A stretch of DNA of 64,000 bases from Syngnathus acus (taxonomy: Eukaryota; Chordata; Actinopteri; Syngnathiformes; Syngnathidae): assembly GCF_901709675.1 (NCBI RefSeq), contig NC_051100.1, positions 2,480,001-2,544,000 of the forward strand, read 5' to 3'. Each line of letters begins with the position of its first letter. The first letter of the stretch is position 1. Under the pieces are notes generated by a model. That model made no database searches, was not told the origin of the DNA, and saw only the letters and a list, made by a program, of their open reading frames with translations. Shown one piece after another: positions 11,131 through 23,500 of this stretch. A program made the position numbers and the translations under genes.

Positions 11131-13136
11131 GTAAGTTCAAAACCAGCTATTACTATTCATATAAAGTTTTTATTATCATCATTATTGTTAAGTGAGTTTT
11201 TTTTTTCTCCAAGGCTAATTTGCTTCTTCTCACATTTAAACACTTTGCAAACTTCTTGCAAAAGTAACGCTCACTCTTTGCTGTGTTGTAATACTGTGAA
11301 GCGTTACACATTTGCCAGGATTTCTTTTTTTTAACCAACACTTGCTAATCAGCAAGTGTTCTTTCCACAGCTTTCTTGGTAACTAATTCATTATTTTGCA
11401 CCTAGTAGCTAAATTTATATGAGCTTTCTGGTCCTCTTTCTGGAAGTTCAGTATGTAACAAAATCCTAGCTTCAAGTCAAATAAGTTTGTTATTTTTTCC
11501 CCTAGACAATTTCTTTTAAGTTTTTCCATGTCCCCCTGTGGGACAAGATCAGGAGAAGTTAATATTTGCCAATTGTGGTCTTCAGACTGCTGTGCTAAAT
11601 AATTTGATTTTAATAACGGGATTTAGTATGTATTTAGATTTAGCAAGATTATTACCAGGTTGACTTTGGGTCACTAGATTTCTTGGCTTTAAATTGGTAG
11701 CTGTATTGTATGTTGCTTTATATATCTTGGCTGGCGAGATTGGAATTAGTATCTTGAAAGGTGTGCTCCAGCTAGTTGGCAAGTTAGCTAACTAGCTTGG
11801 ACTTACATTTATTCATTTCAACATGGGAGCTAGTTTTAGGTATGTACAATACAGATCGCTGGTTAGATTTACATTAGAACTAAGAATGTTTTCTTATTAG
11901 TTTCATCTCATTTACCCGTTTGATGCATATAAAAAAGTTTCAATGACCCAAGCCTGAAATGAAAGAAAGTCAGCCATTTTGTTTTTCATAAGTGGTCAGG
12001 GATTGTACCTCAGCAAACGTGCCACTGTCAGAAAATATATCTAGACATATGGTCAAGTGCAAATTGCCAGACTTTTGTTTCCCACATCATCTAATCTGGG
12101 CAGATCATTGTCTCAAAAGAAGCCCTTGTGTGTGCCTCCACGCCAGCTGTGCTCTATTTGCGTTGGGGCCTTTCAGAAGAACTCACATCACATTGCATGA
12201 GCTCCAAGAGTCCACAACAACACACGTGCACGTGTGACAACTAAACATAAAAGCAAGCATGTTGGAAAAGGATTTAATGCTGTTATGAAAGGGTTAGCTA
12301 CAGTGGAAGGGTCAAAGTTCACTTTTTTTTTTTTTGCTTTGTCATCTTTGGCCTCAAAATGTTACCCATGCAGTAAAGTTCAAACTTGTGTCGATTGACA
12401 GAAGTGCTGAAGACAAATTCTGCGCTTGTTTATGCAGACGTTGTACTTCATCTTTAAAAAGAAACACCAAAAATGATCAAATGTACTTTATGGGGAAAGC
12501 CAAGTCAGATAAATTGTGAGACAAGCTACCAATTCAAAGCTAATAAAAAAGCTAGTTAGCTACCAAGCGGAAGCTAGCTTAGCTTATAATGTAAATATAG
12601 CTAACTAAAAGATATGTTAATATAGCTGATGAAGAAAAAAATACTAAGTCTGAACCAATAGTTGGCTAATCAGAAATTCCATCAAATTAGTTATGTGGTT
12701 GCCTGTTTCTGTAACTTTATCTCCTCAGTGTCAAATTTCCTCATAAAAAAGACAATGAGTGTGCACTTGTTTTTCAGATAAAAATAGACAGCTGCACAAA
12801 TTCGTGGAAAGGGCGTCAAACTTCAAAGTATTGATACTGTATTGTTTGTTTGTGTGGGTCAGTGATAAACCATCATCTCGTTGTTGCATACGTCTCTCGC
12901 TGTATCGGTTGCTAGTCCTTTATGCTTTTATCCTTTTATTATGTCAGCTTTATTTATGCTTTTATCCTTTTTTTTATGAATTTGTCATATATGTCGTTGT
13001 CGTATAGGCCGCACTCTGTTGAAACGATAAAGACCTCCGTGTCCAATATGTGACACTTGAAAGGAGGATGAATAAACTCAATGCAAAATGAAGCTAATTC
13101 ATTAACAACTGGAATGTTTGTGTGCATGTGTGTCAG
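11131..13136 (+). other. AT-rich stretch upstream of slc16a12
   Basis: No exon of a recognised family was found. The stretch is rich in GCTAGC/TTAGC words (for example 12538-12615) and holds a perfect short inverted repeat at 11337-11360. It is probably a 5' intron or upstream spacer of slc16a12. Confidence 0.4.
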
Positions 13137-13200
13137 AGAAGCCAAGGCTAAGGGCGAAGGGGCCACTGATGACAACTAGGCCCGTAATTGGTCGGTAGCC

Positions 13201-16200
13201 ATGGATGTCAGTGTGCAGGAGAAGCCTCGCCCGGGCCGCGGCCAGGCGAGCGAGGAGGGCGGCTGGGGGTGGATGGTTGTTGCGGCCTGCTTCCTTGCAA
13301 CCATCTGCATACGTGCGGTCACCAGGTGTGTTTGCACCATCCAGCACTGGTAACCCCATCGTACGTTAAAATGAACAAGGATGTATAAAAAGTAAATATT
13401 TCTTTAACATCGCCATAGTTGTGACTTTATTACCACCACGAAATTCACTTAGCAGGAGTACATTCCTAAACAGCTTAGTGTTTTGGTTTTTTTAATCCAC
13501 TAAGACTCTAAATTCCTCATGAGGCATTTCCATGTTGACATTTTTTTTTTCTTTTTTTTTGCAAAGTCAGCACAATTCCCTGACTCAAAGTTATACGACC
13601 TACACACTGTGTTGATTTTGTTGAGGAACACGTGTGATGCTGCTTTTCCAGAGGCGGTCTTAAACCCGAAAACAATAAAGGCGTAAATGAGTGGCAGGTG
13701 TCTTTGATGACCTCATTTTTGACTTGTCCTTATCGTCCACAGCGGGCTAGCAGAAGAAATGACATTATATAAGTGTGCTTATGCAAGGCTCAATATAAGC
13801 AAGGCCTCACAGTTTGCGCACTTTCTGACCTCAAACGTTGCTGAGTACAAACAAAACGTGAAAAGATATCATGCAATGAGGAAACAATACTGGTACTGTG
13901 CTTTCAGAAATAAATTAAACAACACATCAAAATTAAAATATTATATTTGATATTGGCCTATCAGTACTGTGCTTTGAAAGACATTGGTATTTAATACTAT
14001 TTTTGATACTCATGCGTGACATCAAGGATATTACAAAACACCTTAAAAGATTACATAAGAGAAAACAGTAAACTTTTATTGGCCTGTACGAGCGGTTAAG
14101 ATTGCCTCCTATAAAGTCTGCCTAGCAACAAGCTACAAAAACAAATCCCAGCAGTTGATCTAAATTACTGCTCAGGGGATTGTTTATGGACCAGTATCAA
14201 TAAAGGTTCCAATGCTATATTTTTTTTTTTAAATTTATTAAGTATGATGATGTCCACTGTCCCTGTGTCCAGATGTGTTTCCATGTTCTTCGTGGAGTTT
14301 CAGCTGCACTTTGAGCGAGATTATTCCACCACGGCCTGGATCCACAGCCTCATTGATTGCACCACTATGCTCTGTGGTATGACAACACATCATTTGTATT
14401 TGAAAAGTGATTTAAAAAAAAAAAGTATTTTAGCTTGCTTGATTCAGACATGTGTTTCCAGCACCTCTGGGTGGTTTCCTTGGCAACCGCCTATCATGCA
14501 GAGCCACAGTGATGCTGGGGGGTCTCTTGTCCTCGGTGGGTCTGGTCATCAGCTGCTTCGCCTCCAGTCTGGAACATCTCTACGTCTCGCTGGGCATCCT
14601 CACAGGTACGGCCTCCGGCATCAGGTAAAAATATGTCTGTTGTAATGGTGTACACACACTGTTGAAAAAAAACCCAAAACACTGTTATGTTGTCTCGATA
14701 CTTGATTTTTTTAGGTTTGGGCTTTGCTCTGAGCTACACTCCATCCATCGCCATGGTTGGCCGCTACTTCAGCAAGAGGAAAGCTTTGGCGTACGGCATC
14801 GCCCAGTCTGGTGGGGTCCTCACTGTGTTTTCCCGCCTTTCCACCACTCGGCTCTGTCATTATCGTCACATTCTGCCATTCAGGCAGCGGCATTGGGACC
14901 TTCATCCTGGCTCCGGTAGTTCAGCTGCTCATCGAACGTTACTCGTGGAGGGGGGCCATGCTGGTCCTGGGGGGCATTGTTTCCAACTTGTGTGTGTGTG
15001 GAGCCTTGATGAGGCCGGTGGTGGAGTCCAGCGAGAAGCAAAGGTGGGATGGCTATGACAAACTTGTTAGGCCATTGACTCATTTGGAATAGCTTGAATT
15101 GAAATAAACCTGAATAATGCTAACACTTGATTTCCTTATAAAGGATATCAGATGAATCCAACAAGGAAAAAGAAGAAACCAAAGAAATCCCAGCAAAGAT
15201 GCCAGAAATCAGCAAGCTCGGCTACAGTGAAGGACTACTGATTGCTAACGGAGCGCTGAGAAACTGCCAACTGGAGAGCAACAAGCTAGCCAAGGTTGAC
15301 AAGCTAGCTCAGGCTAACATGCTAGCCTTTATGTCCAGCGGGCCCAATGCCAGGATAACGGATCACAAGCTAGCAGAGTGCCTTTTACTTAGCAACACGC
15401 TAACGGCAGCCATGCTCGAGGAGGTAGCCGAGACAAAGCTTGCTAGCGCTGTGGAGAGTCGTAACTTGTGCAACAAAATGGCTGCCGCAAAGACGGAAGT
15501 CGTCCTTTCTGAACCGTTGGCGAAAACTAACGTCCCAAGAGATCGTTGTTATTGCCTCCAGCCAGGAGAGGACTTTGGCTTCCTAGTAGCTCCGGACTTC
15601 CTGGTTTTGTGCCTGTCCTTCTTGTTCCTGGCATATGGCTGCAGTACTCCTGTGGTCTACCTGGTCCCTTATGCCCTTAGTATAGGGGTAGAGCAAAGGC
15701 AGGCCGCCTTCATTATGTCCATTTTTGGAATCAGCGGCATTGTGGGTAACATTACCTTTGGTTGGATCACAGACAGGAAGTAGGTAGTGGCTTAAAACCT
15801 TTTGATAATACTGCAAACAAAAAGCCAATCATGATATTTGATACTGCTGTGTCCTTTGCAGGTGTCTGAAACGGTACCGTATGCTAAGCTACATGCTAGC
15901 GATAGCAGTGGAGGGCCTGAGCTGCCTGTGGGTTCCACTCCTCGACTCCTTCGCCCCGCTGACCATGTTCGCCGTGGTCTACGGTTACTTTGACGGTGCT
16001 TACGTGGCGCTCATCCCTGTGGTCACTTCGGACGCCGTGGGCTCCGCTTACCTTACCTCAGCCCTCGGCATGGTCTACTTCCTGCATGCTGTGCCTTACC
16101 TCGTCAGCCCACCCATAGGCGGTGAGACATTGGCGATATTTCATTAGTAGTCATTTATTGTGTTGTTGAAAGGAAAATACTGTACAAAACATTTTGGTCA

Positions 16201-16455
16201 AATACACAAATGGCAAAATCATTTTAGATGCACATTTGACCTCAATATGAAGTGTGTTTTTCTCTAGGTTGGTTGGTGGACATGACTGAAAACTACACAG
16301 CGACGTTCTTTGTCAGTGGTGCTTCCTACATTTGCAGCGCTGCCATTCTAGCGGCGGCCATATTGGTCCGACGGGCCCGTCGGTCAGGACCAAAGGAGCT
16401 CTGCTCAAAATTTGCCACCACCACCTCCACTGTGTGTCATCAGAATATCATCTAA
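13201..16455 (+). CDS. slc16a12: Monocarboxylate transporter 12 (creatine transporter family)
   Basis: This is a 12-helix major-facilitator transporter of the SLC16 family; mammalian MCT12 carries creatine at the plasma membrane. Exons: 13201-13325 (acceptor at 13136, so 13137-13200 is leader), 14273-14376, 14462-14605, 14715-14810, 14884-15043, 15144-15779, 15862-16121, 16268-16455 (TAA). Phases agree and give 570 aa. The family signature EEGGWGWM is at 18-25 and [11 protein letters not shown] at about 142-152. [34 protein letters not shown]-like GYFDGAY and [11 protein letters not shown] match human SLC16A12 closely. The loop between helices 6 and 7 (about residues 205-353) is much longer than I recall for human and carries repeated KLA motifs. 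The donor at 14811 is GTGGGG, somewhat weak, and its intron is only 73 bp. Adjacency to pank1 matches human 10q23. Confidence 0.94.
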
Positions 16456-17440
16456 GCACTCTGATGTGTATTTTTTTTTGTAATAACCAAATACCCGTAT
16501 TTCTTTTTTTACGACAACTCTGATATTTTTGTATACACAACTGTGTTGTGTATTGATACCGTACTATGCACGACTAAGATATAACATATAAAAATAGATG
16601 ATACTGGTATTGATCCTGAACTGTGAGAAATAACGATACCACACATCAGTATTAATGTTACCGACAAATATATATATATATACGATATATGACAAAACAA
16701 ACAATAATTGATACCTGTTCGACTACTGCTACAACTAAGTTACATAAAATATACAATACTTGACGCTGGTGCTTTGATACTTGGACTGTGAGCAATATTG
16801 ATACAATTGATCAAAATATCTATTTGTTATCAGTGTAACAATACTGTGAGTGACAAGTATTGATATTTGATAGTGGTGTATTGATTATTATACTGTGAGT
16901 GATAAGGATTTGGTATATCAAAAGGAGGTGATCCTGGTGTATTGCTGCTAAGTAATACGAAACATGGCATATCGGTATTTAGTATCTGCGTATTGATACT
17001 GTACTGTATTTTTGTTTCAATTCATTTATGCAACTACTATACATGTATGTACGTGAAGGAATAAATGAATTCATGGGACCAAACATGAAAATGAATAAAC
17101 CCTGTCCATATGTTGTGTTTCATGATAGTATTAAGGGATTATGAATTTTTACTACAATGCTTAGAGTTGGCTGACAAAATATAGTTGAAAAAAGTGAACT
17201 ATTTGTTTCTCACAATGATTAGTGGAAAAATATATTACTGTAATTTATTTAGCAAAAACTTACCGTTTTATTTTATAATCTAACAATATTTTCAAAGAAT
17301 AGTTTGAAAATATTCCTCCATGCATCAGTTACACTTTTGTCCAGCAGGCGGCAGTGTATACAAGTGCTGGAGCTTGAAGTCTCAAGTGATGTCGTCACAT
17401 ATAATCGACCATTTCGGCTGGCGCTTACCTATGACGACGG
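16456..17440 (+). other. slc16a12 3' UTR and spacer
   Basis: This AT-rich stretch carries a decayed repeat of phrases like ACTGTGAG(T/C)...GATA at about 16620, 16784, 16842 and 16892. Two polyadenylation hexamers, AATAAA at 17060-17065 and 17094-17099, probably end slc16a12. A CTCF-like TCCAGCAGGCGGCAGTGT lies at 17340-17357, just before the next gene's promoter. Confidence 0.5.
17060..17099 (+). terminator. Paired polyadenylation signals of slc16a12
   Basis: AATAAA occurs at 17060-17065 and again at 17094-17099, about 0.6 kb after the slc16a12 stop and followed by TGT-rich sequence. Confidence 0.55.
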
Positions 17441-17448
17441 TGACGTCA
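17441..17448 (+). promoter_or_regulatory. Perfect CRE in the aftiphilin-like gene's promoter
   Basis: TGACGTCA, the full palindromic CREB/ATF site, lies about 75 bp upstream of a candidate splice donor (ACAG|GTATAAG at about 17521-17524). The leader exon of the next gene would therefore start close downstream. A related half-site, GTCGTCA, is about 55 bp upstream. Confidence 0.55.
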
Positions 17449-18154
17449 GGACTCGGAGATGATGGCTGAATTAGTAATCGCCTAAAACACCCACAGCAGG
17501 ACTAACGTGATTTAACTGGACAGGTATAAGTTTATCAGTGTCACTTTTTGTTATTAGGTAGTTGTTAATTGTGATTATTGTTTGGACGGGCTAAATGCCT
17601 GTCTCGCCAGTAGCGATCCATCAAATTGCCTTTGACAAAATGGCAGAATGTAAAATGTGTGGGATTAAATGTTGGTTTCTTTACTTTTCGGATTGTTATT
17701 ACTTATTTAATAAAAAAAAGTCTGCTTTCGAGATGTTTGGTGGTAGTCCTATTAGTGTGTTGTCTTGATTTGAGGTTTTTCATACAGGCACCAGGACAGC
17801 TGTCAATCACCAGATTAGCGACCATATTAAGAGTCTTAAAATTGGAATTTGCGTAAAATTTCCAAGATTAAATGATTGACATGAAATGATCGTTAAAATG
17901 CACTTTTAAAGACGATTCAAGTGGTAGAGATTTGTCTGTGACAAATATTAAAGAACGTTAGGATTTATTACAAGTGTGAAAATGCATTCATATTTGCTCA
18001 ACAAAGTCAATGGGGGGGTTGACATTTTAGCTGGGAACCTTTTGTACAACTCAAGTATTAGCTTGCGACTCACTTTTCCATTGTTATTGTTTTGTTGGAC
18101 TGCTTGTGAAATGACCAAACTAATATTTGCTGTCTCCTTCAAGTGAACGAGTGA

Positions 18155-19631
18155 ATGGAGCCAGACATCCTGACTGATCAACACCCAGCAACTCGCGCTT
18201 CATTGGACGATGACATCAAGGAGGCGGGATCAGACAAGGAAGAGTTCCGGGGATTCTCTCCTGGCCTCGTCGCTTCCGCTATTCCGGCGTCCCAACTCAA
18301 GTGCAACTTTCTTCCGCCTGGAGGGCCGCTTTTGCCCCTTACTAACGGGTTCTGCCACGGCCCTGAGGAGGAGGCCGGATTTGCCGATTTTGCCGTATTT
18401 GCGGAGCAGACGACCCACCCGTGGTGTTGCGGCTTCTCGGGTGCTACGACACCCTCGATTGGGCTGAGGGAAGCACGAGACATCATCATGGACTCCGAAC
18501 CCGCATCATCTCACCACCGCCTCCATCTCAGGACTCAGAATGTTCCTCGAATGCCCCCCACCTCTGATGATCAGGACTCCCTCTTGTTGGAAGAGCCGTC
18601 CGAGGGCACGGAACCCAACGTGTCCTCGCTTACCTCCTACGGGGATCACACCGATGATGACGATGATGATCGCACGGTAGAGGACAGGTGTGCTGCATCT
18701 CAGGAAACATGTCCTACCTCCAAGCAGTCCTCGCAATTCCTTCCCGACAACTCCCGGGGTCCGCCGAGTCTTCCACCGAGTGAAAGCTTTGCAGACTTCT
18801 GCTCAGCCGCTACGCGGCAAGATGGCGGTGAAAAGTGGGCTGACTTTAAAGACCAGAGCAACCACACGCAACAAGTAGGTCGACCTCAGGTGGTCGAAGA
18901 GTTAGGGTTAGGAACAGTAACGCCATTTTTCTTTCCTGTCCACTAGCTCCTCCAGGTGTCTTTTCCTGAGACTGTGGGCAAGGAAGAGGAAGAGGAGGTG
19001 CCCAGCTTGGAAGCACTGCTTCATCCTCAACATCATCCTGTCTGTGAGGAAGACACATTTGAGCGGTATGACCCAAAAAAATAAAAGCCCTTTAGGGAAA
19101 CATTTGAGATTTGTTTCCCTTCTTGAAAAGTTTTCAAAATGATATCAAGTTGTGTTTAAAAGCATCTCTGCTCTTATTTATGCCAGTGCCCGGACTGTCT
19201 TGTGGCTCCCTCACCAGGACGTGCACTGCGCCGCAGGCCTGAAGTTCCGATGGGGCACTTCCCACGCCAACAGGACTCTGCTCAGGTGTCTCGGTGTGGT
19301 TTCCGGCAACATGGTAAATTCATGTCGTCATCGTCGTCGCTGTTCCCATCTGTGTCAAAACAGTATTATTTTTATACCAGGAGTCCAGGAAGGACTGTTA
19401 TCTGGGGCACACAGTAACCACCTACAAAACCCAAACACTCAATCAACTCAATGCTGCAAGTATGTGTAATTATTGATTTCAGTTTCGCGGATGCCATGCC
19501 ACTGTAATTGTTGTCATTTTCTTCTCTTGTAGAGGAGAAGCCCAGGCCTTAAGAGCTCTCAGGTGGTCCTCCTTCTCTTCTCGCTGTGTTCCGTCCCTGC
19601 AAGCAGAGGTTGGGGAAAGTTGTCATGGTAA
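18155..19631 (+). CDS. aftph: Short aftiphilin-family clathrin/AP-1 accessory protein
   Basis: Aftiphilin is a vesicle-coat accessory protein that binds AP-1/GGA ear domains and clathrin at the trans-Golgi network and endosomes. Exons: 18155-18874 (exon from 18144), 18947-19065, 19187-19313, 19533-19631 (TAA), 354 aa, phases consistent. The start MEPDI, LTNGF (62-66) and EEEAGFADFAVF (71-82) match the N-terminal half of human aftiphilin. FADF (76-79, 212-215) and WADF (228-231) are ear-binding-type acidic-phenylalanine motifs. Residues 241-322, with HQDVHCAAGLKFRWGTSHAN, match the clathrin-binding-box domain (human DIHDAHGLRYQWGGSHSN). Human aftiphilin is over 900 aa; here the middle is reduced and a hydrophobic 32-residue tail replaces the long C-terminal region. 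CLBA1, a small relative, is the alternative. A 2p14-type neighbourhood (actr2, spred2) favours aftph, perhaps the teleost b copy. Confidence 0.8.
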
Positions 19632-20060
19632 CGCTGTGCACAGTGTGAAATGACTAGGATTTGCACTTTTTTTTTTCTTTATCTTTCCTGGGACCTAGGA
19701 CTGATCCTATGAATGAATTTATTTAAAAGAAACCACACGACTGTGACAGGATGCAAACTCAAAAATGGTGCGACTCAACTTTATCAGGTTCACGCGTCTG
19801 TATTTGTTTATTTATTTATGTCCTATTTATTCATCATTCCCTGACCACTGAAGCATTAACTCTACAAGCATGTTAACTCTGTAACTTCTTAGTGTGTTGT
19901 CATAAAAATGTTCCTCTTGTTGTAAATATGATCTCCATCCATTCATTCCTCCTTGTTAATTTGTGCATTTTATATGCCACCAATTGCATCCCAAAAACAA
20001 ATTTTCAACTTTTTTCCCCCCCAAGTCTTCAGGGTTACTGCTTGAATCAAAATGGAATGC

Positions 20061-20066
20061 AATAAA
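20061..20066 (+). terminator. Polyadenylation signal of the aftiphilin-like gene
   Basis: AATAAA lies 430 bases after the stop, with a second AAATAAA near 20095. Only about 370 bases, largely a CA repeat, separate it from the presumed actr2 start. Confidence 0.55.
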
Positions 20067-20312
20067 GATATGCGATGCAAAAGTGTAAATACTGAAATAA
20101 ATCAGATGATACTACTGAATTGTTTCACATCTATGTACTACAGATTCGTGCATGGGTTGTTCTTTGGGCCTGTGATAGTCTCCATTTCAAAATTCAAATT
20201 TGGAGCCAACTTCCATTCTGCATTTATTTTACCCAAATAGTCCGCTGTTTGTGATTTATTTCTACGCATATTTAAAAATGTCCCACACAAAATAAGTATA
20301 CATTCGCACGCA

Positions 20313-20538
<226 letters not shown>

Positions 20539-23500
20539 ATGGACAGCCATGGACGGAAAGTGGTGGTGTGTGACAACGGCACCGGGGTGAGTTTCGAATC
20601 TCGTCCCCTTGTTTAGTTCGATCGTCGCCATTTTAACCGTTTTGCCAGAATCAGGAAGTAGAGCCGCTGTGCTAACTGGGCGTGTAGCTAACTAGCTGGG
20701 CTAATTTTCATTCATCCAGACGTGACATGGAAACGACATTTAGAGACGTCGCTATTATTACCCCCTCAAACCGAATACAGCAATGCGACATCCGTAACAT
20801 AATGTCGCCAATCAAAATAAAATCGAACTCAACAGAAATGTGTAGTATTCTACCCACTGGTACGACTGCGGCTAGCCACCTAGCTTGCTAGCTTTCCAGC
20901 TGTCTGTCTGCTGTTTTCCGACGGGCTACGGAAACCTTTGATGTGCTTTAACGTCAGGATAACGTCCACATGTCATGAACTTAATCTTTCTAGCGGATAT
21001 TCCAACATATTACAAACTCTAGAAACCATCTTTTGAGGAGTATTTAATATTTTATAGCAGCGTAGTTGTCTAGGCCGTGTCAGGACAATTAAGGTTTAAT
21101 CGTTTTTCCATCCGCCAGTTTGAGTTCCCACTATTAAAACTGCTGATTTAGTTTTTTTCATCTAAGTTTTGTGACACGATACTAACAATAATAGTCATAA
21201 TAATCTCAATAATACGCTTTTTTTTTGTGGGGAAAGACCCACCAGGAAGTGGCCGATTTGCTAAATCATTACAGATTCCACACGCACACGTCGTACCTGC
21301 ACTTTAAGGTATCGTTTTATTTGAGTTAATATTGTTGTCTGATTGTAGTTTTGTTTAATTACAGAGTTAGTAGCCGGCCAATTAGCATGTTGCTACGTGG
21401 TATGCATTACTGCGGTGTGCAGGAATGTCCGAGTTGACTCTTTCAAAGAAGAGACTTCCTCTCATGCTGCTTGTCAGCATTGAAACAGGATGTTGCAGAA
21501 AATAAGCCGTAAAAGGTCTTCATCGGTACACTTTTTAAAAGGTCTTTTTATGGATCGAAAATTTCCTTCACTTTCTCAGATTTTTTTCTTCATATTTTCA
21601 GGTGTGGTTGCTTATGGAAGGAAAAGACAAAAACGAAACTTGTGTTTTTAAATTCTACACGAGGACTTAAAGAACCAAAATGCTGTTTAAACATGTTATT
21701 TTAGAAATATAAAATAAAAGAAGAAACTGGTGGATAATGAAAGAGTGTACTCAAGGATGCACAATGGCTGTTTAAGTGTGATTTTAAGATTGATTTGATG
21801 ATAAGGAACGTAATTCCGATTCTTTTGAATGTCTGGTACATGTGAAGAAATTGACAATATGACTGAATATTCTTTTTGGTTTGGTCATGGTTTTCCTAGG
21901 GCAGTATGGACTGGAAAGAGAATCTCAAATGTCATTCCCAAATGACATTTATTGTTGTTTCAACTATAGCTCCACCAAGCACTTGATGTTGTAATTCTTA
22001 AACGTCCTCACTGTTTCCTTTTGCACCTTATTTTGTTTTGTAGTTTGTCAAGTGCGGCTATGCTGGCTCCAACTTTCCAGAGCACATCTTCCCCGCCTTG
22101 GTGGGCAGGCCCATCATTCGCTCAACAGCCAAAGTGGGAAACATTGAGATCAAGGTACACAACGCCTCCTATTAATTTTTCTCACGTAAATGGAAAAACG
22201 ACAATTGATTAAACAACAAATGTCCAGTTTTTGGTCTTATTGTGGTTTTATACGCACAAACCTCCTTTCCCTCCATGTGTTTCCCCTCCGTTGAAGTAGA
22301 ATTCCCACAAGATGGTAAGTCTAGGTTGCCGTGTTCTCCTTTGCATCATCATCTTACCTGCCTGGAATGTTGTGACCACTTTCTTCGTTCTTTTCCCTTT
22401 CTACTCACACGTTGAAGCCGTCGTCGTGACTGAAGTGATGAAGCATTGTTTGAATTTGTATTTTGAGTGAGTGCCAGCTCGGGGTTATGCTAATGACCAG
22501 CAGTCAAATGTAAATGTAGGAACATAAAAAAAAATTACTTGAATAATGATTTAATTAAAATGCGTATATAGCAGCAGATAAATAGTTTGATAAAAATCAA
22601 AGCAACATTTTTGAAAACTGCTCCAAAGTTAGTCTGGTCATGAAAAACAGTTTTACCGATGGACACCAAATTGGGTGGCTGTTATTGTGATAGTAGAATT
22701 GATGAAAAGGTCAGAACATCACCGGATTATAAAACAGGATGTTGTCAAAGCTTCCTCCTTTTTGACCCTTTTTACAGGAGAAACGACAAAAACCACAATC
22801 GCAAAGTCTAAACTCATTAAAATGGCCGCCATAGTCATCTGCTTGAAAGTTGCCAGACGCAATGTTGAGACTGGCTGCACAGAGCTGATGAGCATCATTG
22901 AAACCAAAAAAAAAGTATTTTGCGCATGCCGAGTGATGGTGCAATGCCTGCTGGGTAATGTAGTTCAAAGGCAAGCATTGGCGTGATGTTTGACGACCGG
23001 TTGGAGTTCTGATCTGTAATACTCACGGCTTACCTGGTTGCTCTTAAGATGAATTTGGACTTTGAAATCAAATGTTAACCTTTTTCAGGATTTGATGGTG
23101 GGGGACGAGGCCAGCGAGCTGCGCTCCATGCTGGAGGTCAACTACCCCATGGAGAACGGCATCGTGCGCAACTGGGACGACATGAAGCACCTGTGGGACT
23201 ACACGTTCGGGTCCGAGAAGCTCAACATCGACACGCGCAACTGCAAGATCCTCCTCACCGAGCCGCCCATGAATCCCACCAAGAACCGGGAGAAGATCAT
23301 CGAGGTAGGCCAAACAAAGCCCATTTCCACGTCGAGTTTATTTATATCTGAGGTTAATTGGTGCCGATGTACATGGGGGAGGAGCTAAGTTTAGCCTCTT
23401 TGCGGAACTCTGTAAAAATCTGTCTTGCAGATGATGTTCGAGACGTACCAGTTTTCAGGCGTCTACATAGCCATTCAAGCCGTGCTGACGCTGTACGCTC

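Noticed and set aside
18178-18736. Minus-strand ORFs over the first coding exon of the aftiphilin-like gene
   Set aside because: Antisense shadows of a real coding exon.
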